Numbered from the stretch's first letter, positions 21,441 to 34,163 are shown. The stretch is DNA of 64,000 nt from Polynucleobacter hirudinilacicola (GCF_002192535.1 NZ_NAIA01000001.1:371333-435332); one strand, 5' to 3'. Numbers and translations: made by a program. The notes: generated by a model from the letters alone, not told the origin.

Positions 21441-22583
21441 TTACCCGTTTTGTCCCACTGGGGCAGGGCTTAAGACAACCCTGACTGAATCGGCCGTTTT
21501 ATTGCCATCAAAGTCTAGCCAAGCCTTATTTTCAAAGTCATATAGCTTGCATTTGCGGGCAGTATCAAAGTACCAGTCCCAAGAGAACTTTTGCACAAAA
21601 ATACGCTCTGGAAGGATAGTTTCCAGGGTGTTTTGGGCTTCTTGGAGGCGATAGAGGGGCACGCTCATGTCCACGTGATGGGCTGTGTGCTCCATGATGT
21701 GGTGCATTAAAGAGCCCCAAATCCAGTTAAATGTAAGGTGAACCGTGGTTGAAACAAACGGTTGGGCGCGTAACCACTCAGACTTTTTGTCATACCAAGA
21801 GACGGATGGGTGTGTATGGTGAACGTAGACCACAAAACCAATCATGCCGTTCCAGAATAAGAATGGAACTGCGAAACCAGTAATGAGTCCAACCCAAATA
21901 GATTGACCAGTAGCAATTGCTCCTGCAATTAAGCAAGCAAGCCAAATCATTGCGAAACCAGTAACAAGCAAATTGTCTTTTAAGAAAATTGGGCGATCAC
22001 CGGGTTTATTTTTAGCATTTGGGAAGTACTCGCGTCTCCACCAAATTTCAATCAAGTAATAAAAAACTGGACCCCAGCCACTGCGATAAAGGCGCTCTAG
22101 AGCCTTACGCCATGGGGATAGGGCGTCATACTCAGATTTAGATAGGGGTGCCCAAACAAAATCAAAGCCTTTTAAATTTGTTTGACCATGGTGCACAACG
22201 TTGTGACCAACATCCCACAGGCTATAGGGTGTGAGTGATGGCAAAAATGCAATGCGTCCTAATACTTTATTGAGTTCGCGATTTGGAGTAAAGCTTTGAT
22301 GGCAGGCATCATGACCCAAAATGAAGATGCGACCAGTTACAAATCCAGCAACTAAGCCGAAAATAATTTTGAGAAGAATGTTTTCAACAAAAATCGTGCC
22401 AGCAATACAGCCAAGCCATAAGGCTGCATCGATAAAGAGAAGCATGATTGCGCGACCTGTTTCGCCTTGCGCCATTGGAATTAGCCAGCTCCGAATAATT
22501 TTGCGGTGCGGTAATGGCGCCTCAGGAGGAAGCGGATTAGTTAGTGACGGCTCTGAAAGGGCTGAATTTAGATGTGTAGACAC
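21441..22583 (-). CDS. Membrane fatty acid desaturase
   Basis: Di-iron integral membrane desaturase. Three histidine clusters are visible: HDACH, HNVVHH (after SLWDVG) and HTAHHVD near the C-terminus. Several hydrophobic helices lie between and around them. The product is about 380 aa. Start choice: GTG 22583 gives MSTHLNSALSEP, and a TTG 12 bases upstream is also in frame. Neither has a strong ribosome site. It would introduce a double bond into membrane lipid acyl chains, as expected for membrane fluidity control, but the regiospecificity is not readable. Confidence 0.85.
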   Translation of the reverse strand: MSTHLNSALSEPSLTNPLPPEAPLPHRKIIRSWLIPMAQGETGRAIMLLFIDAALWLGCIAGTIFVENILLKIIFGLVAGFVTGRIFILGHDACHQSFTPNRELNKVLGRIAFLPSLTPYSLWDVGHNVVHHGQTNLKGFDFVWAPLSKSEYDALSPWRKALERLYRSGWGPVFYYLIEIWWRREYFPNAKNKPGDRPIFLKDNLLVTGFAMIWLACLIAGAIATGQSIWVGLITGFAVPFLFWNGMIGFVVYVHHTHPSVSWYDKKSEWLRAQPFVSTTVHLTFNWIWGSLMHHIMEHTAHHVDMSVPLYRLQEAQNTLETILPERIFVQKFSWDWYFDTARKCKLYDFENKAWLDFDGNKTADSVRVVLSPAPVGQNG

Positions 22584-22665
22584 GATAAGAATCAATAAGT
22601 TAGACTCAAATGATAGTGGTTTTTGCTTTTCTATGCATGACGTAGGTCAAAAACCCCTTCTGTTT

Positions 22666-22741
22666 TGGCGCGCCCGGCAGGAATCGAACCTGCGACCCTT
22701 GGCTTCGGAGGCCAATACTCTATCCACTGAGCTACGGGCGC
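22666..22741 (-). tRNA. tRNA-Arg (anticodon CCG)
   Basis: Reading the minus strand, the acceptor arms GCGCCCG and CGGGCGC pair and are followed by G and an encoded CCA. The D arm (GCTCAGTGGATAGAGT), the anticodon loop CTCCGAA with CCG flanked by TTGGC/GCCAA, and the T arm GGTTCGATTCC are all normal. The length is 76 nt. Confidence 0.96.
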
Positions 22742-22771
22742 CAGGAAAAACTGGATACCCCGCCATTGTAA

Positions 22772-22801
22772 GTGCCTATAGCCCTACTCTCTAGTTATAA
22801 T
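22772..22801 (+). promoter_or_regulatory. Possible promoter for the small cytochrome-anchor gene
   Basis: A perfect TATAAT at 22796-22801 lies about 43 bases before the ATG at 22844. The best -35 with an 18-base spacer is a poor GTGCCT at 22772-22777, so only the -10 and the position argue for it. Confidence 0.35.
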
Positions 22802-22843
22802 CACCGCAAAACAACCCTAAAACCCAATAAATAAGAAATTCCT

Positions 22844-23074
22844 ATGAGCAACGAGCACGGAAATCTGATCAAGTCCCCAAAACAACTCATCATCATGGTG
22901 TTTGCAAGCTTTTTTGTACCCCTGATCATTATTTTGTTGTTAATGGTGTTTGTAAATAATGGCAAGCGTGGCGACTCTTCAACCACTAGTGAGCAATTAA
23001 TAAAGCCCGTTGCGCAGCTCAATTTACAAGACTCCAGTGCGCCAGCGGACCCTAAGGCGCCTGCTACCAAGTAA
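22844..23074 (+). CDS. Small membrane protein resembling the anchor of betaproteobacterial cytochrome c5, lacking the heme domain
   Basis: A 76-aa protein with a short hydrophilic start (MSNEHGNLIKSPKQL), one strong hydrophobic helix at about residues 15-38 (IIMVFASFFVPLIIILLLMV) and a short polar periplasmic tail. The KTPKQL-type start followed by a helix is, from memory, the N-terminal anchor of membrane-bound cytochrome c5 proteins in Burkholderiales. Here no CxxCH motif follows and the frame ends before a strong terminator. It could be an anchor-only relative, a truncated gene or an independent small protein. Confidence 0.65.
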   Translation: MSNEHGNLIKSPKQLIIMVFASFFVPLIIILLLMVFVNNGKRGDSSTTSEQLIKPVAQLNLQDSSAPADPKAPATK

Positions 23075-23091
23075 ATGGTTCTAGCATTCAA

Positions 23092-23123
23092 CAAAAGCTC
23101 GCTATAGGCGAGCTTTTGTTTTT
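23092..23123. terminator. Bidirectional intrinsic terminator
   Basis: CAAAAGCTCGC (23092-23102) pairs perfectly with GCGAGCTTTTG (23108-23118) around a TATAG loop, with T-runs following on the plus strand and A-runs preceding. It lies between two convergent genes, so it can stop transcription from both sides. The last bases overlap the rsmI stop region. Confidence 0.85.
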
Positions 23124-24021
23124 AGTTGTCTTGGTCTTTTGCATTTAGGGCAACTTGATAGGCTTCTTTTTTTGTAATTCCTAATGCTTGAGATAGAACT
23201 GCAGCAATTTCTTTGCTGCCAAGATAAGGGCTAAGCGCGTTTGCCCATAGCATTAGGGTGTCCTGCCCTGGAGCCTCATCAGAGCTAGCCTGGCGCCCCG
23301 CCACCAGAACAATAAATTCACCCTTCAAACTCTCTGCATTTTCTAGCCATGATGGGATTTCACTCGCTTCAATTGAAACAAGTTGCTCAAACTTTTTAGT
23401 TAATTCACGGCAAATAAATACTTGGCGTGTTGGCTCTAAAACAGTTGAAAGCAAAAGCAGTGTGTCGCGAATGTGATGTGGAGACTCAAAGAAGATGCTT
23501 GTTTTTTTGCTGCTACAAATATCTTGCAACAGTGCATCTCGCTCCTTGGTTTTATTCGGCCAGAAGCCTAGGAACTGAAAACGCCCTTCTGAATTCAGCA
23601 TCACCGAGCCGGATGCGGAGATTGCACAAGACACTGCGCTGGCACCAGGAATGGGAAGCACTCGATAGCCGGCCTTCTGTACTTCATGGACTAACCTTGC
23701 CCCAGGATCTGAAACTCCAGGAGTTCCTGCATCCGATATATATGCCCAGCGCTCACCGTTTGCAAGACTTTGAATAACAGTTTGCGCGCCTCCAACTTCA
23801 TTATGTTCATGAAGTGCCAAACATTTTTTGTGGATGCCAAATTGCTGTAAAAGCGCTGCACTATGCCTGGTGTCCTCGCAGGCAATCCCATCCACTGCGT
23901 TTAATACATGTAACGCTCTCAAAGTGATGTCCCCCATATTGCCGATTGGGGTAGCAACCATATAGAGGGCTCCAGCAGGCAAATCCTGTTGGTTCAAAAA
24001 ATCAAATGAGCCTATTTCCAT
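23122..24021 (-). CDS. rsmI: 16S rRNA (cytidine-1402-2'-O)-methyltransferase RsmI
   Basis: Tetrapyrrole-methylase-fold enzyme that methylates the ribose of C1402 with SAM. ATG 24021 gives 299 aa starting MEIGSFDFLNQQ. The upstream extension of the open frame runs across the divergent SIS gene and is not used. LYMVATPIGNMGDITLRAL is the N-terminal SAM site, CEDTRHS and SDAGTPGVSDPG are further family motifs, and FFESPHHIRDTL lies in the C-terminal half. It is transcribed away from the SIS gene, as rsmI often is beside diaA. Confidence 0.95.
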   Translation of the reverse strand: MEIGSFDFLNQQDLPAGALYMVATPIGNMGDITLRALHVLNAVDGIACEDTRHSAALLQQFGIHKKCLALHEHNEVGGAQTVIQSLANGERWAYISDAGTPGVSDPGARLVHEVQKAGYRVLPIPGASAVSCAISASGSVMLNSEGRFQFLGFWPNKTKERDALLQDICSSKKTSIFFESPHHIRDTLLLLSTVLEPTRQVFICRELTKKFEQLVSIEASEIPSWLENAESLKGEFIVLVAGRQASSDEAPGQDTLMLWANALSPYLGSKEIAAVLSQALGITKKEAYQVALNAKDQDN

Positions 24022-24106
24022 GGAGACATCTTCTGCGTAAGATTGGTGATAAGTAAGAGCATACGTTGCTTTAGAAGTTAACCCCAGTTTGGCGCATAAT
24101 ATTGGC

Positions 24107-24709
24107 ATGGATAAAAATACTATTGAAGCCCTGCGTAAGCGCGCATCACAACATTTTTTAGACAGCATTGCAGTAAAGCAAGAGGCTGAAAAAGTCCTTC
24201 CTGAATCTGTTGCTCGTGGCGTACTAGCAATGGTAGATTGTTTGAAGTCTGGCGGCAAAGTCATGGCTTGTGGCAATGGCGGTTCTGCTGCCGATGCTCA
24301 GCATTTTGCTGCCGAACTCATTGGCCGATTTGAGCGCGAGCGTGAAGAATTGGCGGCAATTGCATTAACGACAGACTCATCTATTCTGACCGCTGTCGGA
24401 AATGATTACAGCTACGACGATATCTTTAGCAAACAAGTTCGCGGGCTTGGAAAAAAGGGCGACATCCTTTTGGGAATTTCGACCTCCGGTAACTCTAAGA
24501 ATGTTGTTAAAGCAATCGAAGCGGCAAAGAAGATGGGCATCAAAATTATTGCATTTACTGGTAATGGTGGTGGCAAGATTGCTACTTTGCTCGATAAAGA
24601 TGACATTCATTTGTGCGTTCCCTCCACTCGCACTGCACGTATTCAAGAAACGCATTTAGTTTTGTTGCATGGCCTATGTGATGGCGTCGATCACGTTTTA
24701 TACGACTAA
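24107..24709 (+). CDS. SIS-domain protein of the DiaA/GmhA (phosphoheptose isomerase-like) family
   Basis: A 200-aa sugar-isomerase-fold protein. ATG 24107 (MDKNTIEALRKRA) is preferred to an upstream in-frame TTG. The SIS core includes CGNGGSAADAQHFAAELIGRF and GISTSGNSKNVV. Two relatives are hard to separate: GmhA makes D-glycero-D-manno-heptose 7-phosphate for LPS, while DiaA binds DnaA and promotes initiation. The neighbours (rsmI divergent on one side, a BON lipoprotein on the other) match the E. coli rsmI-diaA-dolP region and favour DiaA. The residues that make GmhA catalytic were not checked by alignment. Confidence 0.88.
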   Translation: MDKNTIEALRKRASQHFLDSIAVKQEAEKVLPESVARGVLAMVDCLKSGGKVMACGNGGSAADAQHFAAELIGRFEREREELAAIALTTDSSILTAVGNDYSYDDIFSKQVRGLGKKGDILLGISTSGNSKNVVKAIEAAKKMGIKIIAFTGNGGGKIATLLDKDDIHLCVPSTRTARIQETHLVLLHGLCDGVDHVLYD

Positions 24710-24744
24710 ATTTTTCAGTTCAATTCATTTCAGAAAACATACCT

Positions 24745-25395
24745 ATGCGAACCTTCTTTTTCATTAAGCTTGTCGTTGCCGTAATGACAGTATCTCAACT
24801 GTCATCTTGTGCAGTTGTTGCAGTTGGAGGCGTCACTGCAACCGCAACTATATTGGCCGATCGACGCAGTCCAGGCGTGCAAGCAATTGACAAAGGAATT
24901 CAACTTGAAGCAAATAATGCTCTCGATAAAAAGTTTGGAGATAGGGCGCACATTAATGTCACTTCTTTTAATCAAAAGGTACTCTTAACTGGCGAAGTAA
25001 AAGATGCTGATATCAAGGGTGAGGCAGGAGCATACGTGAAGGCCATGAAGAATGCGCGCACTGTGTATAACGAACTGATCATTGGCCCCAACAGTAGCTA
25101 TACAGCCCGTGCCAATGACTCCTATTTGGAGTCTAAGATCAAAACACAAATGGTTTTTACAGAGAAGCTGCCATCAAATTCAATGGTAATTGTTGCTGAA
25201 GGGAGCAGTGTTTACTTGATGGGGATCTTGACACAAGATGAAGCAGATTTGGCTAAAAAAATTGCTAGCAACACAAGCGGCGTGAAAGATGTTTATGTTT
25301 ATTTTGACATTATTTCTGATGCGGAAAAAGCGCGCCTAGAGAAGCAAGGCAAGGCTGAACAATCACAGCCAGATAGTCCGCCAAAATATCAGTAA
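24745..25395 (+). CDS. BON-domain outer membrane lipoprotein (DolP/YraP-like)
   Basis: A 216-aa lipoprotein. A signal sequence ends in the lipobox LSSC (Cys at about residue 22), followed by two BON domains at roughly 50-120 and 125-190, with the usual alternation of Val, Gly and charged residues (VLLTGEVKDADIKGE and VYLMGILTQDEADLAKKIA). DolP homologues keep the outer membrane tight at division sites. It follows the SIS gene by 35 bases and precedes a cytochrome c, an order that appears conserved in Burkholderiales. Confidence 0.85.
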   Translation: MRTFFFIKLVVAVMTVSQLSSCAVVAVGGVTATATILADRRSPGVQAIDKGIQLEANNALDKKFGDRAHINVTSFNQKVLLTGEVKDADIKGEAGAYVKAMKNARTVYNELIIGPNSSYTARANDSYLESKIKTQMVFTEKLPSNSMVIVAEGSSVYLMGILTQDEADLAKKIASNTSGVKDVYVYFDIISDAEKARLEKQGKAEQSQPDSPPKYQ

Positions 25396-25413
25396 TCAGA
25401 ATATAAAAAGCTG

Positions 25414-25776
25414 TTGATACACGCGTTGCATAGGGCTATAAAAATATTTTTATTATTTGCATTGCTTGCTTTGCATTTTCAATCCGCGCAAGCAAGCAGC
25501 GAAGACCAAAAAGCATATGGAGTTGCAAAACAAAATGCATGCTTGGGTTGTCATGCAGTGAATAAAAAAATTGTTGGCCCTAGTTTCGAAGCGGTTGCGC
25601 AAAAATATCAAGCGGACTCAAATGCACAAGTATTCCTAAAAAATAAAATTGCTAAAGGCGGGGCTGGCTCATGGGGGGTGGTCCCGATGCCTGCTAATGC
25701 AAAATTAAGTGACGCAGATTTATCGCTCTTAACGAGCTGGATATTGCGTGGCGCGCCGAATAAAAATCAAAACTAA
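25414..25776 (+). CDS. Class I c-type cytochrome (c551/c552-like), periplasmic
   Basis: A 120-aa protein with an N-terminal signal helix (IKIFLLFALLALHFQSAQA) and a single heme motif CLGCH near residue 43-47. The distal Met ligand is in VVPMPANAKLSD, and the C-terminal helix is LSLLTSWILRGA. It is a small soluble electron carrier. No ATG is available. TTG 25414 and TTG 25426 are both possible starts, giving a 4-residue difference before the signal helix. It ends 3 bases from the convergent GNAT gene. Confidence 0.88.
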   Translation: MIHALHRAIKIFLLFALLALHFQSAQASSEDQKAYGVAKQNACLGCHAVNKKIVGPSFEAVAQKYQADSNAQVFLKNKIAKGGAGSWGVVPMPANAKLSDADLSLLTSWILRGAPNKNQN

Positions 25777-25779
25777 AAA

Positions 25780-26538
25780 TTAAGGCGCAAGCCCTGGCCT
25801 ACCTAAGAACCACCACCACGCTTGATTAGATCTTTTTAGGTTTTCTTTCAGGGCGTAATCCATATCGGCCCATTGCTCATTAGCTGCTTCTTCAACAATC
25901 GTTGCAGGGCAAGCCGGCAGTAATTTAAGGTAAGCATCCGCATCGCCATAAGCATATTCCACGCTCATGCCAGCCTTTTGTGCCAAATGCATCATCGCTT
26001 TGTTGTTAGATAGGCAGTGAACGTATAGGGTTTCAATGCGAGTATTGCGTGAATGCACGGCAGAGCGTTGCAGCAACGCCGTGCCAAAGCCCTGCGCGCG
26101 CCCTTCTGGCAATACGGAGACGCCAAATTCGGCAGCACGGGCTTGGCCCTTGATCTCTGGTAAATAAGCCAAGTGAGCCACTCCTACAAGGGTTAAATTC
26201 AAGTCAAAGATGCCAAAAATTGTGTCTTTATTGAAGTCTAGGTGCTCTACGTAGTGTTCGATCACCTCATTGGGGGTTTGGGTGCCAAACCGTAGTCGAC
26301 GATCCTCATCATCCAGCTTCAATAAGTGCTGAAGTATCTCTTCTCTGTGCCCAGCATGTAGCTCTCTAACAGGGACAGCTTGCCCTGCCATATCAGGCTT
26401 GCCGGGTAAGTGTTTACTTGCTAATTTATTGTGCATAGCAATAATTTTAGCAGAAAAATCAGAAAATTTCAGGGTTTTCCCTAATTTGTGGTTCATGCGC
26501 AAAAAAGCATCAAAAAGACCGTTTTGCTGTGGACTCAC
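25780..26538 (-). CDS. GNAT-family N-acetyltransferase domain protein
   Basis: A 252-aa protein from GTG 26538. Internal ATG codons could give a shorter product. The first 50 residues are not part of the acetyltransferase. The GNAT fold follows, with FGIFDLNLTLVGVAHLAYLP and FGVSVLPEGRAQGFGTALLQ carrying the acetyl-CoA P-loop-like (R/Q)-x-x-G-x-G/A signature (here RAQGFGTA), and a late LSNNKAMMHLAQKAGM motif. The acceptor substrate is unknown. It is transcribed away from the rRNA operon. Confidence 0.85.
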   Translation of the reverse strand: MSPQQNGLFDAFLRMNHKLGKTLKFSDFSAKIIAMHNKLASKHLPGKPDMAGQAVPVRELHAGHREEILQHLLKLDDEDRRLRFGTQTPNEVIEHYVEHLDFNKDTIFGIFDLNLTLVGVAHLAYLPEIKGQARAAEFGVSVLPEGRAQGFGTALLQRSAVHSRNTRIETLYVHCLSNNKAMMHLAQKAGMSVEYAYGDADAYLKLLPACPATIVEEAANEQWADMDYALKENLKRSNQAWWWFLGRPGLAP

Positions 26539-26912
26539 CCCTAAAAATTTCCATAAAAAATGAACTTTTTGTAAAGAGGCCGAAATTTTTTTAAAAATTT
26601 ATCTTATTGATTTAATTGGATTTATTTTTAAAGTAGGAAAAAAAGAGCCCTTTTTTAGGAAAAAGACTGCGAAAGGTGTTGACAACCCTATTCGGGTATG
26701 TCATAGTCTCGCTTCTTCGCTGAATGTTTTTGAAAAACGATTCAGCCCTCTTTAAAAATTAGTCAACCGATAAATGTGGGTACTAGGCGAAAGCATCCAG
26801 TCCTTCGGGACAGATGTAAACAAATAGTGCTCATAGACAGTAAAAAGATTTGGTTTTATTACCAAGTCAATTTCTTGAATGAGTGCGACGATCCGCAAGG
26901 ATCACAGGAATT
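26539..26912 (+). promoter_or_regulatory. rRNA operon promoter and leader region
   Basis: This gene-free stretch holds the rrn control region. A/T tracts (26580-26640) lie upstream of TTGACA (26679-26684), followed by a 17-base spacer and CATAGT (26702-26707) with a CTCGC discriminator. A boxA-like TCTTTAAAAATT at 26749-26760 recurs before 23S. Bases 26762-26785 pair with sequence after 16S. Two tetraloop hairpins follow: GTCC-TTCG-GGAC at 26800-26811 and GATCC-GCAA-GGATC at 26890-26903. Bases 26539-26680 have no other recognisable content. Confidence 0.8.
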
Positions 26913-28448
<1,536 letters not shown>

Positions 28449-28504
28449 GAGAAAAGATGCTGGAGCTATAGTGCCCACACTTATCGGTTGACAATAAAAG
28501 CCAC

Positions 28505-28581
28505 GGGTCTGTAGCTCAGCTGGTTAGAGCACTGTGTTGATAACGCAGGGGTCGTAGGTTCAAGTCCTACCAGACCCACCA
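28505..28581 (+). tRNA. tRNA-Ile (anticodon GAT)
   Basis: Located in the 16S-23S spacer. Acceptor arms GGGTCTG/CAGACCC, anticodon loop TTGATAA, T loop GGTTCAAGTCC, and an encoded ACCA end. The length is 77 nt. The Ile-Ala pair is the usual spacer content. Confidence 0.97.
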
Positions 28582-28611
28582 ATCAGCGTTGATATGGACT
28601 TAGTGGACGTT

Positions 28612-28687
28612 GGGGGATTAGCTCAGCTGGGAGAGCACCTGCTTTGCAAGCAGGGGGTCGTCGGTTCGATCCCGTCATCCTCCACCA
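28612..28687 (+). tRNA. tRNA-Ala (anticodon TGC)
   Basis: Second tRNA of the spacer. Acceptor arms GGGGGAT/ATCCTCC with one G-U pair, anticodon loop TTTGCAA, T arm GGTTCGATCCC, and an encoded ACCA end. The length is 76 nt. Confidence 0.97.
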
Positions 28688-28744
28688 ACATCTAAATGTC
28701 AAAACTAAGCGAACATTTAATCGTTTAGTTTTGCCATTTATGGC

Positions 28745-28815
28745 TGTTCTTTAAAAATTTGAGTAAGCAAAGTGTCAAATGTTTCTTTGAGAGGACATTT
28801 GACAATGTAATAAGG
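28745..28815 (+). promoter_or_regulatory. boxA-like motif and 5' arm of the pre-23S processing stem
   Basis: TCTTTAAAAATT at 28748-28759 repeats the leader boxA-like motif. Bases 28757-28768 and 28805-28815 are perfectly complementary to 31876-31898 beyond 23S. The intervening TGTCAAATG/CATTTGACA (28773-28781 with 28796-28804) forms its own hairpin. Together they make the expected RNase III stem for 23S release. A short open frame here is not a gene. Confidence 0.75.
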
Positions 28816-28955
28816 GTAAAGATTGAATCATCAATCAGTAATACAAACGAGTTTTACCAAGTTCTTAACAAAGTACTTACAGTTTGGATTACGGCAAACA
28901 TGTCAGAAGTAGAAGTAAAACCTGTAACGGTTACTAGCAATGGTGCTCGTTATAG

Positions 28956-31829
<2,874 letters not shown>

Positions 31830-31932
31830 ATAACCAGCACTATTGTGTTGGATGTTTGCCAGATTTAATCTGCATCCTTATTACATGCTTACTCAAATAG
31901 AGTTGTTGATTTATCAGCAACTCGACCCTCTA

Positions 31933-32049
31933 CGCCCGGTGACCATAGCGAATTGGAACCACTCCTTCCCATCCCGAACAGGACAGTGAAACGATTCTAC
32001 GCCGATGATAGTGCGGATTACCCGTGTGAAAGTAGGTAACTGCCGGGCA
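31933..32049 (+). rRNA. rrf: 5S ribosomal RNA
   Basis: A 117-nt 5S sequence. The terminal helix CGCCCGGT/GCCGGGCA closes, with CCCATCCCGAACAGGACAGTGAAACG in loop B/C and the CGCCGATGATAGTG arm. It follows 23S by about 100 bases and is followed at once by a terminator. Confidence 0.95.
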
Positions 32050-32057
32050 CCAATGCG

Positions 32058-32089
32058 ACGCCCAGACCCTTTTAGGTCTGGGCGTTTTT
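32058..32089 (+). terminator. Intrinsic terminator of the rRNA operon
   Basis: ACGCCCAGACC pairs with GGTCTGGGCGT (32058-32068 with 32075-32085) around a CTTTTA loop and runs directly into a T-tract. It is a very strong, textbook-shaped terminator just after 5S. Confidence 0.93.
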
Positions 32090-32113
32090 ACTTGTGCAAA
32101 GCGCTTAGAGAGA

Positions 32114-32142
32114 TTGACAGAAACTCCGTTTGGAGTCAGAAT
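32114..32142 (+). promoter_or_regulatory. Probable promoter of the tRNA-tuf-secE-nusG cluster
   Basis: A perfect TTGACA at 32114-32119, a 17-base spacer and CAGAAT at 32137-32142, twelve bases before tRNA-Tyr. It lies after the rRNA terminator and is well placed to drive the tRNA genes and tuf. Confidence 0.7.
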
Positions 32143-32153
32143 ATTGGGTTCGC

Positions 32154-32238
32154 GGAGGGGTGTCCGAGCGGCTAAAGGAGGCAGACTGTAAATCTGTTGG
32201 CTACGCCTACGTAGGTTCGAATCCTACCCCCTCCACCA
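32154..32238 (+). tRNA. tRNA-Tyr (anticodon GTA)
   Basis: Type II tRNA of 85 nt. Acceptor arms GGAGGGG/CCCCTCC, anticodon GTA in CTGTAAA, a long variable arm, T arm GGTTCGAATCC and an encoded ACCA end. Confidence 0.96.
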
Positions 32239-32243
32239 GATGT

Positions 32244-32317
32244 GCGGGATTAGTTTAATGGTAAAACAGCAGATTTCCAATCTTCGGTCAAGAGTTCGAT
32301 TCTCTTATCCCGCTCCA
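32244..32317 (+). tRNA. tRNA-Gly (anticodon TCC)
   Basis: A 74-nt tRNA starting 5 bases after tRNA-Tyr. Acceptor arms GCGGGAT/ATCCCGC with a T discriminator base, anticodon loop TTTCCAA, and an encoded CCA. Confidence 0.96.
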
Positions 32318-32337
32318 GAATTTGTAGCAAAAGATTG

Positions 32338-32412
<75 letters not shown>

Positions 32413-32476
32413 AGGTTTCGTTTTATTAATTGTGTATTTCGTGTTTGGTTTAAGAGTTAACTAAAGGCAGATAAAA

Positions 32477-33667
32477 ATGGCAAAAGAAAAATTCGAGCGG
32501 ACAAAACCGCACGTAAACGTAGGCACCATCGGTCACGTTGACCACGGTAAAACCACACTGACAGCAGCAATTGCAACCGTGCTCTCAAAAGCATTCGGTG
32601 GCGAAGCAAAAGCATACGATCAGATCGATGCTGCTCCAGAAGAAAAAGCCCGCGGTATTACGATTAATACAGCGCACGTTGAGTATGAGACAGCCAATCG
32701 TCACTATGCTCACGTGGATTGCCCAGGACATGCTGACTACGTTAAGAACATGATTACTGGTGCTGCTCAGATGGACGGCGCTATTTTGGTTTGCTCTGCA
32801 GCTGACGGCCCAATGCCACAAACTCGTGAGCACATCCTCTTGGCACGCCAAGTTGGCGTTCCTTACATCGTCGTTTTCTTGAACAAGTGCGACATGGTTG
32901 ATGATGCTGAATTGCTCGAGTTAGTTGAAATGGAAGTGCGTGAACTTCTGTCTAAATATGACTTCCCAGGCGATGACACACCTATCATCCAAGGTTCTGC
33001 TAAGTTAGCTCTTGAAGGCGACGAAGGCCCATTGGGTAAAGAAGCCATCATGAAATTGGCTGAAGCTTTAGATACTTACATCCCAACTCCAGAGCGTGCC
33101 ATTGATGGTGCGTTCTTGATGCCAGTAGAAGATGTGTTCTCCATCTCTGGTCGCGGTACTGTTGTAACAGGCCGTATCGAGCGCGGTATCGTTAAGGTTG
33201 GTGAAGAGATCGAAATTATCGGTATCAAACCAACATTGAAAACTACTTGTACTGGTGTTGAAATGTTCCGCAAATTGCTCGACCAAGGTCAAGCAGGCGA
33301 TAACGTTGGTATCTTGTTACGCGGTACAAAACGTGAAGAAGTTGAGCGCGGCCAAGTATTGGCTAAGCCAGGTTCAATCACCCCACATACGCACTTTACA
33401 GCCGAGGTTTATATCTTGGGTAAAGATGAAGGTGGTCGTCATACTCCATTCTTTAACAACTATCGTCCCCAGTTTTACTTCCGTACAACGGACGTAACAG
33501 GTTCTATTGAGTTGCCAAAAGACAAAGAAATGGTAATGCCTGGTGATAACGTCACGATTACCGTAAAACTCATCGCGCCAATCGCGATGGAAGAAGGTTT
33601 ACGTTTTGCGATCCGTGAAGGTGGCCGTACTGTTGGCGCCGGCGTGGTTGCAAAGATTTTGGCTTAA
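32477..33667 (+). CDS. tuf: Translation elongation factor Tu, copy 1
   Basis: GTPase that brings aminoacyl-tRNA to the ribosome, 396 aa. G1 GHVDHGKT is at residues 19-26, G3 DCPGH at 81-85, and G4 NKCD at 136-139. The nucleotide sequence matches the second copy at 49277 except for two synonymous T/C changes (33373 and 33412), which indicates continuing gene conversion. It lies between tRNA-Thr and tRNA-Trp, probably on one transcript with them and secE-nusG. Confidence 0.99.
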   Translation: MAKEKFERTKPHVNVGTIGHVDHGKTTLTAAIATVLSKAFGGEAKAYDQIDAAPEEKARGITINTAHVEYETANRHYAHVDCPGHADYVKNMITGAAQMDGAILVCSAADGPMPQTREHILLARQVGVPYIVVFLNKCDMVDDAELLELVEMEVRELLSKYDFPGDDTPIIQGSAKLALEGDEGPLGKEAIMKLAEALDTYIPTPERAIDGAFLMPVEDVFSISGRGTVVTGRIERGIVKVGEEIEIIGIKPTLKTTCTGVEMFRKLLDQGQAGDNVGILLRGTKREEVERGQVLAKPGSITPHTHFTAEVYILGKDEGGRHTPFFNNYRPQFYFRTTDVTGSIELPKDKEMVMPGDNVTITVKLIAPIAMEEGLRFAIREGGRTVGAGVVAKILA

Positions 33668-33682
33668 GTAGTTTTTTAATAA

Positions 33683-33758
33683 AGGGGTGTAGCTCAATTG
33701 GCAGAGCGTTGGTCTCCAAAACCAAAGGTTGGGGGTTCGATGCCCTCCGCCCCTGCCA
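33683..33758 (+). tRNA. tRNA-Trp (anticodon CCA)
   Basis: A 76-nt tRNA. Acceptor arms AGGGGTG/CGCCCCT, anticodon loop CTCCAAA, T arm GGGTTCGATGCCC, and an encoded CCA. It sits 15 bases after tuf and 20 before secE, so it is processed from the same transcript. Confidence 0.96.
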
Positions 33759-33778
33759 CGATTTGAACTGAAAGCAAT

Positions 33779-34156
33779 ATGTCTCAACAAACTGTAAGTC
33801 AATCTGAAGAAAAGAGCGGCTGGGTCTCAGGACTCGCTGCTTTAATCGTCGTTGCTGCGTTAGTTCTTTACTACACGCTCATCGATCAATCTTTATGGGT
33901 GCGCTTGGGTGTTTTGTTTGGAGGCATTGCTGCTGCAGTTTTGATTGTGGCCATTTCACCGGATGGGCGTCGCTTTATCGCCTATGCGAAAGATTCTTGG
34001 TATGAAGTAAAAAAGGTTGTTTGGCCGACTCGTAAAGAGACTACCCAAATGACTCTAGTCGTATTTGGCTTTGTTGTGATCATGTCCTTGTTTTTATGGA
34101 TTGCAGACAAATTGATTGAATGGCTAGTTTTTTCAGTCTTTTTAGGCTGGAAGTGA
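33779..34156 (+). CDS. secE: Preprotein translocase subunit SecE
   Basis: Essential inner-membrane subunit of the Sec channel, 125 aa, the three-helix form usual in enterobacteria and Burkholderiales. The conserved amphipathic segment is YAKDSWYEVKKVVWPTRKET near residues 69-88, followed by the final membrane helix. nusG follows after 7 bases, the invariant secE-nusG pair. Confidence 0.96.
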   Translation: MSQQTVSQSEEKSGWVSGLAALIVVAALVLYYTLIDQSLWVRLGVLFGGIAAAVLIVAISPDGRRFIAYAKDSWYEVKKVVWPTRKETTQMTLVVFGFVVIMSLFLWIADKLIEWLVFSVFLGWK

Positions 34157-34163
34157 GTAAAAA

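Noticed and set aside
24022-24276. An 85-residue N-terminal extension of rsmI
   Set aside because: It is antisense to the SIS gene. ATG 24021 gives the family-typical start and length.
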